The notes beneath the pieces are model-generated. The model saw only the letters and a program-made list of their open reading frames with translations, was not told where the DNA came from and ran no database searches. The translations under genes were made by a program, and so were the position numbers. From Crocinitomicaceae bacterium (GTDB lineage Bacteria > Bacteroidota > Bacteroidia > Flavobacteriales_D > Crocinitomicaceae), in the NCBI GenBank assembly GCA_024643545.1, contig JAHEMR010000017.1, positions 1-32,367 on the forward strand: 32,367 bases of DNA, written 5' to 3'. Below are positions 1 to 8,217 of this stretch, one piece after another (positions within the stretch are counted from its first letter, which is position 1; every line of letters starts with the position of its first letter).

Positions 1-2287
1 TTGTAATATTATAGGAAGCAACTGTTGGTGTGTTTGCATCTGTACCAAAGTTGAGTCCAGTCGCTACGTCGCTACATATTGTCAATGTTTGATTGATAAC
101 TACCGGCTCTGGGTTTACGGTAACAACGACATTGAATGACTCCGAACAATCATTAGATGTTACGGTGTAAACATATGTAACATTAATCGGACCATCGGTA
201 GTGTTAGTTAAAACCTCCGAAACTGAATCAACACCAGTATTTGCGCCTTGCAAAATACCCGAAACCGCTGCTCTAGACCAAGCAAAGGATGTCGAACCAG
301 TGGCTGCAATAGTAGGACTTGTTGGAGTATAGTTAAATGTTGAGCGCGAACAAATCGCAGAAGGAGACAAGGTACTAGATAAAGCCGGTGTCGGTCTCAC
401 CGTAATCGTAAAAGTCTCCGTATCTCCTTGACACGTCAGTCCGCCAAATGAATAGGAACTTGAAACTGACATATTTGAGGTAATTACCGTATTGCCAGGA
501 TTGGCTAAAGTAAAAGATGAAATATCAAATATGGTATTTCCAGACGCTCCTAGACCGATATTGGTATTTGAATTGGTCCAATGAAAATCGGTCAAATATA
601 TACCATTATCTTCATAAAACTCAATGTTACCAGTTGAACTACCCTCACACAAGTCAATGGGATTTATTGGTACAATGTTTGGAATAGGATTCACCGTTAC
701 ATTTACAATATCCGTCGCTGTACACAAATTTAATGCAGTAACAGTTAAGGTATATGGAGTCGTGACAGGCTCAGAAACATTATACGGTGGAACAAATGAC
801 GTTGCATCCAAAATTGGGTCGCCGTTAACATCCGACCCCATCCATGCATAAGAGTCAGTTACCGAAGCACTAGAAGCTGACAAAGTAACCGAAGAACCTA
901 AACAAACAACGGTATCGGCGATTTGATCAGGAACAGGCAAAGGTAATACGGTCGTTGATGCAGTGCCTGAAAAGGCATTAGTACATTGACCATTTGAAAT
1001 ATGGGTAATTGCAATAGTGATAGATCCTGCATTTGAATAGGACGAAGAAGGAACGGTTAAGGTGACTTGATTTCCCGATGTTGTGGTAATAAATGCAGGA
1101 TTTGGAGCTACACCATTTATCGTGTAAAAAATACTTATTGGCGTATTTACATCGACTGCATTTGTACTAGTTAAGGTGTAAGTAGCCGGAACACCCGCGC
1201 AGACTTGAGATGAATTTGCTGAAATCGTTGCGGTTAATTGAACACTTTGAGTTACGGTGGTATTTGAAGTAGCAACACAACCATTGGCGTCAATTACCTT
1301 GACAGAATAATTACCTGGAGCTAAATTAGTATTCGTATATGAAGTTGCTCCTGTTAAAATATTTGAAGAAACTGTGTTATTACCTGAGTACCATTGAAAC
1401 GTATACCCATTTCCTGGAGTACCTCCATTACCTTGAACGTTCGTAACGCCATCCGAATTATTCCAACAAGCAGGTATAGAAGTAGCTGTAGCTAACAATT
1501 GAGTTGGACCCGCAGTCATTACAATAGACGATCCGTAAGTAACCTGACAAGTCGATTGTAAATCCTTTATTTTCAATGTGTAATTTACATTCGTGTTTCC
1601 TGGACCTGCTGGTACCTGAGCTGCGTGAGTATACAAAGGCGCAGAAGACGAAACTAATGAACTTGAATAAGAGGTATTGGTAGCTTGATTCGTCAACTCC
1701 AAATATCGACCGGCAGAACCCCCATTAATTACACCTGTAATTGTACCATTCCCACCAAAACATAGGATATCTGCAGTGCGCGAAGGTGTTCCACTTATTG
1801 AAATAGCCGTACCATTAGTTACAGCGCTTCCGCCTGAAAGAGATGCACTCGCAGAAACGTTGTTAGCATCTTTGACTGTGATTGAATACGATGAAGCAGC
1901 TGTTACATTCGTTACAGTCCATGGAAATGAAGAATATGACGGTGTGGCCGTAAATGCTGCACCATTTCTTGTAAAGGAGGTTATTGTATAAGGACCTGTT
2001 CCTCCAGTCACATTAATGACAAATGAACCATTCGAAGTACCTCCAGAGGCAGTTGCTTGAGCACATGGCTTTATCACATTGGAAATAGTTACAGTCATCT
2101 GAGCGTAACTCACGCTCAATGACATCACCGTAAAGGCAATAACAATCCAACTCCAAATTTTTGTAAAGTAACTTTTTTGCATACTGCGATTTATTAGAGA
2201 CGAAAAGTTTTGGATAAGACCTAAAGGTTGTGTTTGTTTTGCAAACCCAACAGCACTTAATCCTTTTTTGAAATCCTCACTTTTCAT
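1..2287 (-). CDS. Large secreted adhesin-like protein, PKD-like/SprB repeats (3' end beyond window)
   Basis: The reading frame is open without a stop from an ATG at 2287 to the left edge (about 762 codons), so this is the N-terminal part of a longer protein. A signal peptide with the core WSWIVIAFTVMSLSVSYAQ is followed by an SprB-like repeat (INVTGGTGPYTI, later ITVKDAN) and a second one (NGYTFQWYSG, APGNYSVKVIDANGC). Several PKD-like/Ig-like modules of the type VTYVYTVTSNDCSE-VTVNPEP follow. This architecture is typical of giant Bacteroidota surface proteins exported by Sec and then type IX secretion; a C-terminal sorting domain would lie outside the window. The start is ambiguous. ATG 2287 has AGGA five bases upstream but adds 35 residues before a second Met at 2182, from which a normal-length signal peptide begins. 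No TAnnTTTG promoter is obvious upstream. The specific ligand or role cannot be told. Confidence 0.85.
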   Translation of the reverse strand, partial: MKSEDFKKGLSAVGFAKQTQPLGLIQNFSSLINRSMQKSYFTKIWSWIVIAFTVMSLSVSYAQMTVTISNVIKPCAQATASGGTSNGSFVINVTGGTGPYTITSFTRNGAAFTATPSYSSFPWTVTNVTAASSYSITVKDANNVSASASLSGGSAVTNGTAISISGTPSRTADILCFGGNGTITGVINGGSAGRYLELTNQATNTSYSSSLVSSSAPLYTHAAQVPAGPGNTNVNYTLKIKDLQSTCQVTYGSSIVMTAGPTQLLATATSIPACWNNSDGVTNVQGNGGTPGNGYTFQWYSGNNTVSSNILTGATSYTNTNLAPGNYSVKVIDANGCVATSNTTVTQSVQLTATISANSSQVCAGVPATYTLTSTNAVDVNTPISIFYTINGVAPNPAFITTTSGNQVTLTVPSSSYSNAGSITIAITHISNGQCTNAFSGTASTTVLPLPVPDQIADTVVCLGSSVTLSASSASVTDSYAWMGSDVNGDPILDATSFVPPYNVSEPVTTPYTLTVTALNLCTATDIVNVTVNPIPNIVPINPIDLCEGSSTGNIEFYEDNGIYLTDFHWTNSNTNIGLGASGNTIFDISSFTLANPGNTVITSNMSVSSSYSFGGLTCQGDTETFTITVRPTPALSSTLSPSAICSRSTFNYTPTSPTIAATGSTSFAWSRAAVSGILQGANTGVDSVSEVLTNTTDGPINVTYVYTVTSNDCSESFNVVVTVNPEPVVINQTLTICSDVATGLNFGTDANTPTVASYNIT

Positions 2288-2345
2288 ATTCCTACAACGT
2301 TAATTTCAGACGTAAAAAACACACGAAATTCTTTTAAACACAAAG

Positions 2346-2389
2346 AGCCGGACACATGTCCAGCTATCCTAAAAAAGAGATTTAATCTC
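2346..2389 (-). terminator. Two tandem hairpins upstream of the left adhesin (possible terminator or leader)
   Basis: Read on the minus strand, the first hairpin is GAGAT-TAA-ATCTC (2389-2377) followed directly by six T (2376-2371). The second is AGCTGGAC-ATGT-GTCCGGCT (2365-2346), whose stem is complete if one U.G wobble is allowed, followed by CTTTGTGTTT. The first looks like a weak intrinsic terminator. Both lie 59-102 bases before the adhesin start, so they either end a transcript coming from the intergenic region or belong to the adhesin leader. The second stem is broken by one C-A mismatch when read on the plus strand, so the minus strand is favoured. Confidence 0.35.
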
Positions 2390-2857
2390 CTGTTTAAGTA
2401 GAAAATCAGCGTTTTAATTGTCGTCAAATTTTATTTCAATATCTAATAATATAAGTCTCAACAAGTTATAACAATCTAAATAACAGCTAATTAACTGAAA
2501 TAGAAGGTCGTAATTGTTAATAATTTTTTTTAAATTCTTAATAAATACCTCCGCGAAATTAATTTAAAAATTGAGTAAGTGCAAATTATTCCTTAGTAAT
2601 TGTAACATTCTATTCACATACGATTGTTTATTGCGCTATACTTTGTGCTAAAAATGATGTCCTTTTTCCATCAAAAAAGTGCTCTTTTTTGGACCCAAAA
2701 ATCGGGAATTTCAACTTCACAAAATGAGTCAAAATGAACTAATAAAAAAGTGTTTTTTGGGGAGTTCTTTGAGGAATCTGTATAGATTTTAGTCGTTTTC
2801 GTGTTAAAAAGAACGAAATCATGTTATCCAATAGAAAACAATTGAAAAACTCCAGTT

Positions 2858-2998
2858 ATGGCTCCATATTGGGAAGGGGAAATGGGTTTAATTAAGCTTA
2901 TAGAGAGCAAATCGAGGTACAGAATTACTTTCCACTTTCAAGATATTGAAGTAGGCCCTATTTGGAAAAGCATGTTATTTCTTCTTGTAAAAACTTAA
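2858..2998 (+). other. Short ORF of 46 codons, doubtful gene or remnant
   Basis: The ORF starts at ATG 2858 and ends with TAA at 2996-2998. It includes the stretch RYRITFHFQDIEVGPIWKS, which reads more like protein than random AT-rich sequence. A +1 shift near the end opens a further 24 codons (beginning NGIRFKASIY) up to a stop near 3072, so the pair could be the remains of a decayed gene. There is no recognisable family, no clear ribosome binding site, and only a near-match promoter upstream (TAGATTTT near 2783). It may equally be chance. Confidence 0.15.
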
Positions 2999-3097
2999 TG
3001 GAATTAGGTTCAAAGCGAGTATCTATAAGCGATTACAGAATTTTGAAGTCACATCTATTCTTTGTGAATGAATAACCCTGAAAAACTTACACATAAA

Positions 3098-3125
3098 AAA
3101 ACCCTGACGATTCTGTCAGGGTTTT
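3098..3125 (-). terminator. Intrinsic terminator of the act-cox operon
   Basis: The inverted repeat CCCTGAC-GATTCT-GTCAGGG (3102-3121) is extended by A/T pairs to 11 bp. On the minus strand it is followed by a run of seven T (plus-strand A at 3095-3101). It lies 42 bases past the coxA stop codon and fits a Rho-independent terminator. A shorter T run on the other side means it may also stop plus-strand transcripts. Confidence 0.85.
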
Positions 3126-3130
3126 GTAAT

Positions 3131-3148
3131 CCTGACCTAGTAGTCAGG
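3131..3148 (-). other. Second stem-loop between coxA and its terminator
   Basis: CCTGAC-CTAGTA-GTCAGG forms a 6-bp stem with a 6-base loop, 18 bases after the coxA stop. It has no T run of its own. Its stem arms match those of the terminator hairpin at 3098-3125, so the four arms can pair in alternative ways. It may be a transcript-end stabiliser or the product of a local duplication. Confidence 0.5.
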
Positions 3149-3166
3149 AATGATATTTAAGTTAGT

Positions 3167-4978
3167 TTAATGCTCTTCTTCGCCTTCAGCTAACGGAACA
3201 TCTTGTGGGATAAAGTCCGTGTCAGCTCCTGGTTTAGAGTAATCATATGGCCATCTGTGAACCACTGGTAGGGCACCCGGCCAGTTACCGTGAACGTGCT
3301 CAACTGGTGTTGTCCACTCTAAAGAATTCGCATTCCATGGATTTTGAGGCGCTTTAGGCCCTCTGAAGATACTATAGAAGAAGTTGAATAAAAAGATCAA
3401 TTGTCCCAAAGCAGCAACAATCGCGAAGATGGTAATGATTACGTTTAAGTCCATCATCATATCTGCCGTTGGTAAATCATTATCCGTAAACACTGTATAA
3501 TCATAATAACGACGAGGTGCACCGGCTAAACCTACAAAGTGCATCGGGAAGAACACTCCATACGCTCCTACTAATGTAATCCAGAAGTGAGCATAACCTA
3601 AACGCGTGTTCATCATTTTACCGAACATTTTAGGGAACCAATGATAAACACCACCAAACATTCCAAATACCGCAGACATTCCCATTACGATGTGGAAGTG
3701 AGCCACAACGAAATACGTATCGTGCAAAGCAATATCCAAAGCTGAATCCGCAAGGATAATTCCAGTTACACCACCGGTAATGAACGTTGATACCAATCCA
3801 ATGGCAAACAACATCGCTGGCGTAAGAACCAATGAACCTTTCCAAAGTGTTGTTAAGTAGTTGAATACTTTTACTGCAGAAGGAATCGCAATCAACAATG
3901 TTGTAAATACGAAGACACTACCCAAGAATGGATTCATACCTGTTACGAACATGTGGTGACCCCAAACAATAAAGGATAAGAATCCAATCGCTAAGATGGA
4001 ACCAATCATCGCTTTGTAACCAAAGATAGGTTTACGCGCATTCGTAGCAATAATCTCCGATGATAAACCGAGTGCTGGCAATAATACGATGTATACCTCA
4101 GGGTGACCTAAGAACCAGAATAAATGTTGGTATAATAATGGAGAACCACCATGGTTCGCTAACATTTCACCTCCAACAATGATATCTGATAAATAGAACG
4201 ACGTTCCTGCCAATCTATCCATTACTAACAATAACGCTGCTGATAATAAAACTGGGAACGAAAGAACACCTAAGATTGCCGTTACAAAGAAAGCCCAGAT
4301 TGTTAATGGCATTCTTGTCATACTCATACCTTGCGTACGTAAGTTGATAACCGTTACGATGTAGTTCAATGAACCAATCAACGAGGATGCAATAAAGATT
4401 GTCATGGAGAATAACCATAAAGTCATTCCCAATCCAGAACCTGAAACCGCTTGTGGCAATGCTGATAAAGGAGGATAAATTGTCCATCCCGCCATTGCTG
4501 GTCCTGATTCAACGAATAAAGACACTAACATTAGCAATGAAGAAAGGAAAAAGAACCAGTAAGATAACATGTTCAAGAATCCAGACGCCATATCCCTTGC
4601 TCCTAATTGCAACGGAATAAGTAGGTTTGAAAATGTTCCTGATAATCCACCTGTTAATAAGAAGAAGACCATGATTGTACCATGAATGGTTACCAAACCA
4701 AGGTACATGTCCTCTTTCAACACACCATTTGGCGCCCATTTTTCACCTAAAAAAAATGATAAGAAATCCGAACTCTCACCTGGCCAAGCCAATTGAATAC
4801 GGAATAAAATTGACAAAATCATTGCTACCAATCCCATGAAAACTGCAGTCATTAAAAACTGCTTTCCAATCATTTTGTGATCTTGAGAGAAAATGTATTT
4901 AGAAATAAAATTCTCTTCGTGGTGATGGTGATCACCGTGATGATCGTGTCCGTGTCCTTCGTGTGCTACTGAAGCCAT
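3167..4978 (-). CDS. coxA: Cytochrome c oxidase subunit I (aa3-type, heme-copper)
   Basis: Catalytic subunit of the terminal oxidase, reducing oxygen to water and pumping protons across the inner membrane. It has 603 aa and about 12 membrane helices. Visible hallmarks are GHPEVYIVLLP with the cross-linked His-Tyr pair and the Glu of A1-type oxidases, WGHHMF for CuB, HDTYFVVAHFHIVMG for the heme a and a3 ligands, the K-channel Lys in IPSAVKVF and the D-channel Asp in LGARDMAS. The N-terminus is strikingly histidine-rich (ten His within residues 6-20), ahead of the conserved FISKYIFSQDHKMIGKQF. It is the last gene of the act-cox operon, 29 bp after coxB and followed by a strong terminator. Subunits III and IV are not next to it, so they must be elsewhere or absent. 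Family assignment is very secure. Confidence 0.98.
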   Translation of the reverse strand: MASVAHEGHGHDHHGDHHHHEENFISKYIFSQDHKMIGKQFLMTAVFMGLVAMILSILFRIQLAWPGESSDFLSFFLGEKWAPNGVLKEDMYLGLVTIHGTIMVFFLLTGGLSGTFSNLLIPLQLGARDMASGFLNMLSYWFFFLSSLLMLVSLFVESGPAMAGWTIYPPLSALPQAVSGSGLGMTLWLFSMTIFIASSLIGSLNYIVTVINLRTQGMSMTRMPLTIWAFFVTAILGVLSFPVLLSAALLLVMDRLAGTSFYLSDIIVGGEMLANHGGSPLLYQHLFWFLGHPEVYIVLLPALGLSSEIIATNARKPIFGYKAMIGSILAIGFLSFIVWGHHMFVTGMNPFLGSVFVFTTLLIAIPSAVKVFNYLTTLWKGSLVLTPAMLFAIGLVSTFITGGVTGIILADSALDIALHDTYFVVAHFHIVMGMSAVFGMFGGVYHWFPKMFGKMMNTRLGYAHFWITLVGAYGVFFPMHFVGLAGAPRRYYDYTVFTDNDLPTADMMMDLNVIITIFAIVAALGQLIFLFNFFYSIFRGPKAPQNPWNANSLEWTTPVEHVHGNWPGALPVVHRWPYDYSKPGADTDFIPQDVPLAEGEEEH

Positions 4979-5007
4979 TTTAGTTAATTTAAAAAATTAA
5001 ACGAATC

Positions 5008-6237
5008 TTAATTTGTCATTGTTGTGTCCGCTACTACTGCTGCTACGGGTGCTGCAGGTGCAGGGAAATACTTATCCTTGAATGTTTCCTTTTTCTTCGA
5101 AGCCACCCATGCTTTATAAGCTGCCTTGTCTTTCACAACTACGATCATTTTCATTTTGTAATGGGCACCACCACAAATTTTGTTACACATCAATGTATAA
5201 TTAAATGATGGGTTGTTTTTGGACTTGCGCATCTCTTCCGTTGTCATTGACGGTGTAAATTTCATGCGTGTTGGCATACCTGGCACCGCATTCATTTGCG
5301 CACGCATCTGTACGAAAAATGCAGAGTGGATAACATCTTTTGCTCTCAATGAAATTTCATATTCTTGTCCTTTACATAACACTAATGTGTCTTTTTGAAT
5401 AATGTCATCCCAAGCTGATGCATCCAATTTTTTGTTATGGTTTGCCTTCATCTGTGCTAACAAACGGTACAATCTTTCTTTTCTTGATAACTCAGTACGC
5501 AATGCGTTCGATGTAGAGTCATTAAAGATTGTATCTCTGTTGTTTAACAACTTTTGAATACGACTAATACCATTTGATCCATTCATCATGTTATTTAACG
5601 CTGAATCAATTGTGTTACTTGTTAATAAAGCCAACTCGTTGTTATCAGTTGTTAACTTGTAATCGTATTTTCCCAATGTATTGTCTTGTCCTGCGTATCT
5701 CGCTGTCCAATCAAACTGTTTAGAGAATAATTCAACACGAATTGCTTCTTTTCCAGTTGGTGCAACTAAGTCATTCCAAGTTTGTAGACCAAGGATGATA
5801 ATTACCGCTAAAACAATTGCCGGAACTACTGTCCAAATCATCTCTAATTTATTGTTGTGCGGGTAATAAAATGCTTTTACACCCGGCTTCCTCACATATT
5901 TATAAGTAAAGAAGAATAACAAGAAATTAGTTAAGAAGAAAATCATTATGATGATTACAAAATTCAGATTCAATAAGAAATCTGTTTCTTTTCCTTCAAC
6001 AGAGGCCGCGACCCCTCTACCTGTCCAACCATATTCGGTCATTAAATAGATAAAGCTAATGAACAATGCAACCATAAATCCGAGCATTAACTTAGCGTTT
6101 AAGCGGTTATCTCTATTACTGATTTCATGTTCTTCATTCTTTCTCAATTTAGCGGAGATTTCGTATACACGAACTAATTGAGCAATAGCAATAGCTCCGA
6201 GAATGATGACGATTAATATAATTAATTTATTTTCCAT
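5008..6237 (-). CDS. coxB: Cytochrome c oxidase subunit II (CuA)
   Basis: Takes electrons from cytochrome c, or directly from alternative complex III, at the binuclear CuA centre and passes them to subunit I. It has 409 aa, longer than the usual ~250-350. Hydrophobic segments lie at about residues 4-25, 48-70, 92-115 and 134-155, so there are two extra N-terminal helices beyond the usual pair. The cupredoxin domain shows KDVIHSAFF (CuA His), MNAVPGMPT and CNKICGGAHYKM (two Cys, His, Met). The position usually held by Glu between the two Cys is Lys here; in mitochondrial enzymes that Glu binds copper through its backbone carbonyl. About 75 residues rich in charged and helix-forming residues (around NNRDTIFNDSTSNALRTELS) are inserted inside the cupredoxin domain. 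It lies 22 bp after actF and 29 bp before coxA. Confidence 0.96.
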   Translation of the reverse strand: MENKLIILIVIILGAIAIAQLVRVYEISAKLRKNEEHEISNRDNRLNAKLMLGFMVALFISFIYLMTEYGWTGRGVAASVEGKETDFLLNLNFVIIIMIFFLTNFLLFFFTYKYVRKPGVKAFYYPHNNKLEMIWTVVPAIVLAVIIILGLQTWNDLVAPTGKEAIRVELFSKQFDWTARYAGQDNTLGKYDYKLTTDNNELALLTSNTIDSALNNMMNGSNGISRIQKLLNNRDTIFNDSTSNALRTELSRKERLYRLLAQMKANHNKKLDASAWDDIIQKDTLVLCKGQEYEISLRAKDVIHSAFFVQMRAQMNAVPGMPTRMKFTPSMTTEEMRKSKNNPSFNYTLMCNKICGGAHYKMKMIVVVKDKAAYKAWVASKKKETFKDKYFPAPAAPVAAVVADTTMTN

Positions 6238-6259
6238 GATGCTTTAACGATTGTATAAA

Positions 6260-7447
6260 TTAAATTTCGTGGTGAATACTTTCATCCAAGAATGGATGGT
6301 TTATTGGTGTCAAAGGTGACTTGCTTAAATTTTTCAACACGGTGTGCGCGAAGAATCCTAACATCAATAACGCCATTCCGATTTCCATGGCACCAATGCG
6401 TGCATTTGCACCCAATGTTCCGGCTGAAACCATAATGTATACGTCTAACCAGTGGCCCGTTAAAATAACCAATCCAACGAATGTTAAAATACCCGCATTT
6501 CTTTTTGCATCTCTTGACATTAAAATCAACATTGGGAATGCAAAATTGATGATGAACATAGAGAAATACAACACTTTAAAGTTTGCGATACGTGTCATGT
6601 AATACGCAACTTCTTCACCGATGTTAGCATACCAAATCAACATAAATTGAGAGAACCAAAGGTAAGACCACAAGAATGACGTGGCAAAGGTCCATTTACC
6701 TAAATCGTGAATGTGTGAATCGTTTACTTTTTGAAGGTAACCTAATTTCTTCAGGTATAATGTTGTAAGAACAAGTACAACCATTGTTGAACACCACATC
6801 CCTGCGAATGTATACCATCCGTAAAGTGTAGAGAACCAGTGTACGTCAATTGACATCAACCAATCCCAAGAGGATGTTGAACTGAATACCGCAAAGAACA
6901 CAAGGAACATTGCTCCTTTTTTATAATTCTGAAAGTGAATATCTGTTCCGCCAATTCGATCTTCTTCCGCTGATCTCTTTTGAAAACCACGTAAGAAAAT
7001 GATGTACGTTGCAAAATAAACAATCGTTCTTATCCAGAAGAATATTGGATTTAAATATGCTGATTTTCCTTGAATGATTTCATCGTGAGCAACCACTTTA
7101 GGGTCCATCCATAAATAGATGTGTGCTCCATGGTTCAACGTAATTACCAATAATACTAATCCAAGTATTCCCATACCGTAAGGAATGAATCCTGCAACAC
7201 CTTCAATAACGCGTTTCACAGATGCATACCAACCTGTTTCTGTTGCATATTGAAGAGACAAAAAGAATAACGCTCCTAATCCAAGTGCAAAAAAGAAAAA
7301 TCCACTGATTAATCCACTTGCTAGAAAACGTGTTAAGAAATGATGATCGCCCATGTTCATGAACACTCCGACGATGGTCAATAACAATCCAACTCCCATG
7401 AGTCCGAAAGTTACATTTTTTGCTTTTTTGGTTATTTGAAATTCCAT
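6260..7447 (-). CDS. actF: Alternative complex III subunit ActF (NrfD-like membrane protein)
   Basis: Polytopic membrane subunit of alternative complex III, which oxidises menaquinol and passes electrons on to the oxidase. It has 395 aa and about ten hydrophobic segments spread over the whole length, starting with VTFGLMGVGLLLTIVGVF. It is a shorter paralogue of ActC in the NrfD/PsrC superfamily; in solved ACIII structures ActF is one of the two such large membrane subunits. The assignment rests on topology, length and position between actE (12 bp upstream) and coxB (22 bp downstream), which matches the ACIII gene order of Bacteroidota. The C-terminus is short and soluble (SPLTPINHPFLDESIHHEI). 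No cofactor motif is expected or seen. Confidence 0.93.
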   Translation of the reverse strand: MEFQITKKAKNVTFGLMGVGLLLTIVGVFMNMGDHHFLTRFLASGLISGFFFFALGLGALFFLSLQYATETGWYASVKRVIEGVAGFIPYGMGILGLVLLVITLNHGAHIYLWMDPKVVAHDEIIQGKSAYLNPIFFWIRTIVYFATYIIFLRGFQKRSAEEDRIGGTDIHFQNYKKGAMFLVFFAVFSSTSSWDWLMSIDVHWFSTLYGWYTFAGMWCSTMVVLVLTTLYLKKLGYLQKVNDSHIHDLGKWTFATSFLWSYLWFSQFMLIWYANIGEEVAYYMTRIANFKVLYFSMFIINFAFPMLILMSRDAKRNAGILTFVGLVILTGHWLDVYIMVSAGTLGANARIGAMEIGMALLMLGFFAHTVLKNLSKSPLTPINHPFLDESIHHEI

Positions 7448-7459
7448 TTCTTAAATCGT

Positions 7460-8203
7460 TTATGGTTTAACAGCTGTTGTATCAGAAACTACAGCAGACA
7501 TAACAGGTTTTCCGCTTGCGTCAAATTTTCCGTAATCCTTGTTTTGGAATTGACGAACGTAATGAATAAGCGTCCAAATTTCTTTCTTAGAAAGAATTGA
7601 TCCATGCGAACCCATCATCCCTTTACCGTAATAGATAGAGTAGAACATTTGTCCGTCAGACAGATTGGCTAAGTTCGCATAATTCGGCACACCTACATAG
7701 GCACCACTTGCGACCATTGGTCCATTTCCATCACCTTTTTCACCGTGACAGTGCTGACACATCGCTGTAAACAATTCTTTACCGTTAGCCATGATTTTTT
7801 CTGCATTTAACGCGGTTAATCCCAAGGCATTTTTATCAGCAACAGCTAATGCATATTCATCAGCAAGCGATACATCTACTCCGTACAAACCATGAGATTG
7901 TCTAAAAGCAACATTAGGCTTTCTGAAGTATGGAAGCATTAATTTTACTTCTGACGTATCTTTTCCATAATAAGGAATGGTATTTCTCGCTGGAATACGA
8001 GCAGACAATTTTACTTTTTTCGATTCATCGATGCGTCCTCTTACTTCTCCATAATCAACGTATGGTTCAATAGACGGTGTGCGATACATATCTGGTGCGT
8101 ACTCAAATCCGGGGCTATCAGCATCAGATTTACATGAATTAAGCATCAATAATGATAACGTTAACGCAGACGTACCTATGATTGCAAATACATTTCTTTT
8201 CAT
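7460..8203 (-). CDS. actE: Alternative complex III subunit ActE, monoheme cytochrome c lipoprotein
   Basis: Monoheme cytochrome of alternative complex III on the outer face of the inner membrane; it probably relays electrons from ActA toward the oxidase. It has 247 aa. A lipoprotein signal ends in LMLNSC with the lipidated Cys at about residue 24. One heme c site, MCQHCHGEKGDGNG, lies near residue 150. A likely axial Met sits in YGKGMMGSHGSILS, and the C-terminal helix IWTLIHYVRQF is typical of class I cytochromes. The region before the heme domain (residues 30-110, including ARIPARNTIPYY) is characteristic of this subunit. It starts 14 bp after actD and ends 12 bp before actF. Confidence 0.95.
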   Translation of the reverse strand: MKRNVFAIIGTSALTLSLLMLNSCKSDADSPGFEYAPDMYRTPSIEPYVDYGEVRGRIDESKKVKLSARIPARNTIPYYGKDTSEVKLMLPYFRKPNVAFRQSHGLYGVDVSLADEYALAVADKNALGLTALNAEKIMANGKELFTAMCQHCHGEKGDGNGPMVASGAYVGVPNYANLANLSDGQMFYSIYYGKGMMGSHGSILSKKEIWTLIHYVRQFQNKDYGKFDASGKPVMSAVVSDTTAVKP

Positions 8204-8217
8204 CTTACGTTCGTTTC

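Larger units (their letters stand above)
2288..3166. other. AT-rich intergenic region, no convincing gene
   Basis: About 880 bp lie between the left adhesin and coxA. It is AT-rich and has stops in all frames. It holds the coxA-side terminator (3098-3125), a second hairpin with the same stem (3131-3148), two minus-strand hairpins near the adhesin (2346-2389) and two A/T-only hairpins (around 2673-2690 and 2744-2758). One short plus-strand ORF at 2858-2998 is listed separately. I see no tRNA, rRNA or riboswitch. It could hold the adhesin promoter or a non-coding RNA, but no exact TAnnTTTG box was found for the adhesin. Confidence 0.6.

Noticed and set aside
624..1991. Plus-strand ORFs of 75 and 71 codons in the left adhesin
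   Set aside because: They lie opposite a long clean minus-strand frame with clear PKD-like domains.
2634..2645. TATACTTTG as a plus-strand promoter
   Set aside because: It has one base too many between TA and TTTG for the exact element, no -33 TTG at the right distance, and no gene directly downstream.
4215..4487. Minus-strand ORF of 90 codons inside coxA
   Set aside because: It is an out-of-frame shadow of a highly conserved gene, with no start context and no family-like sequence.
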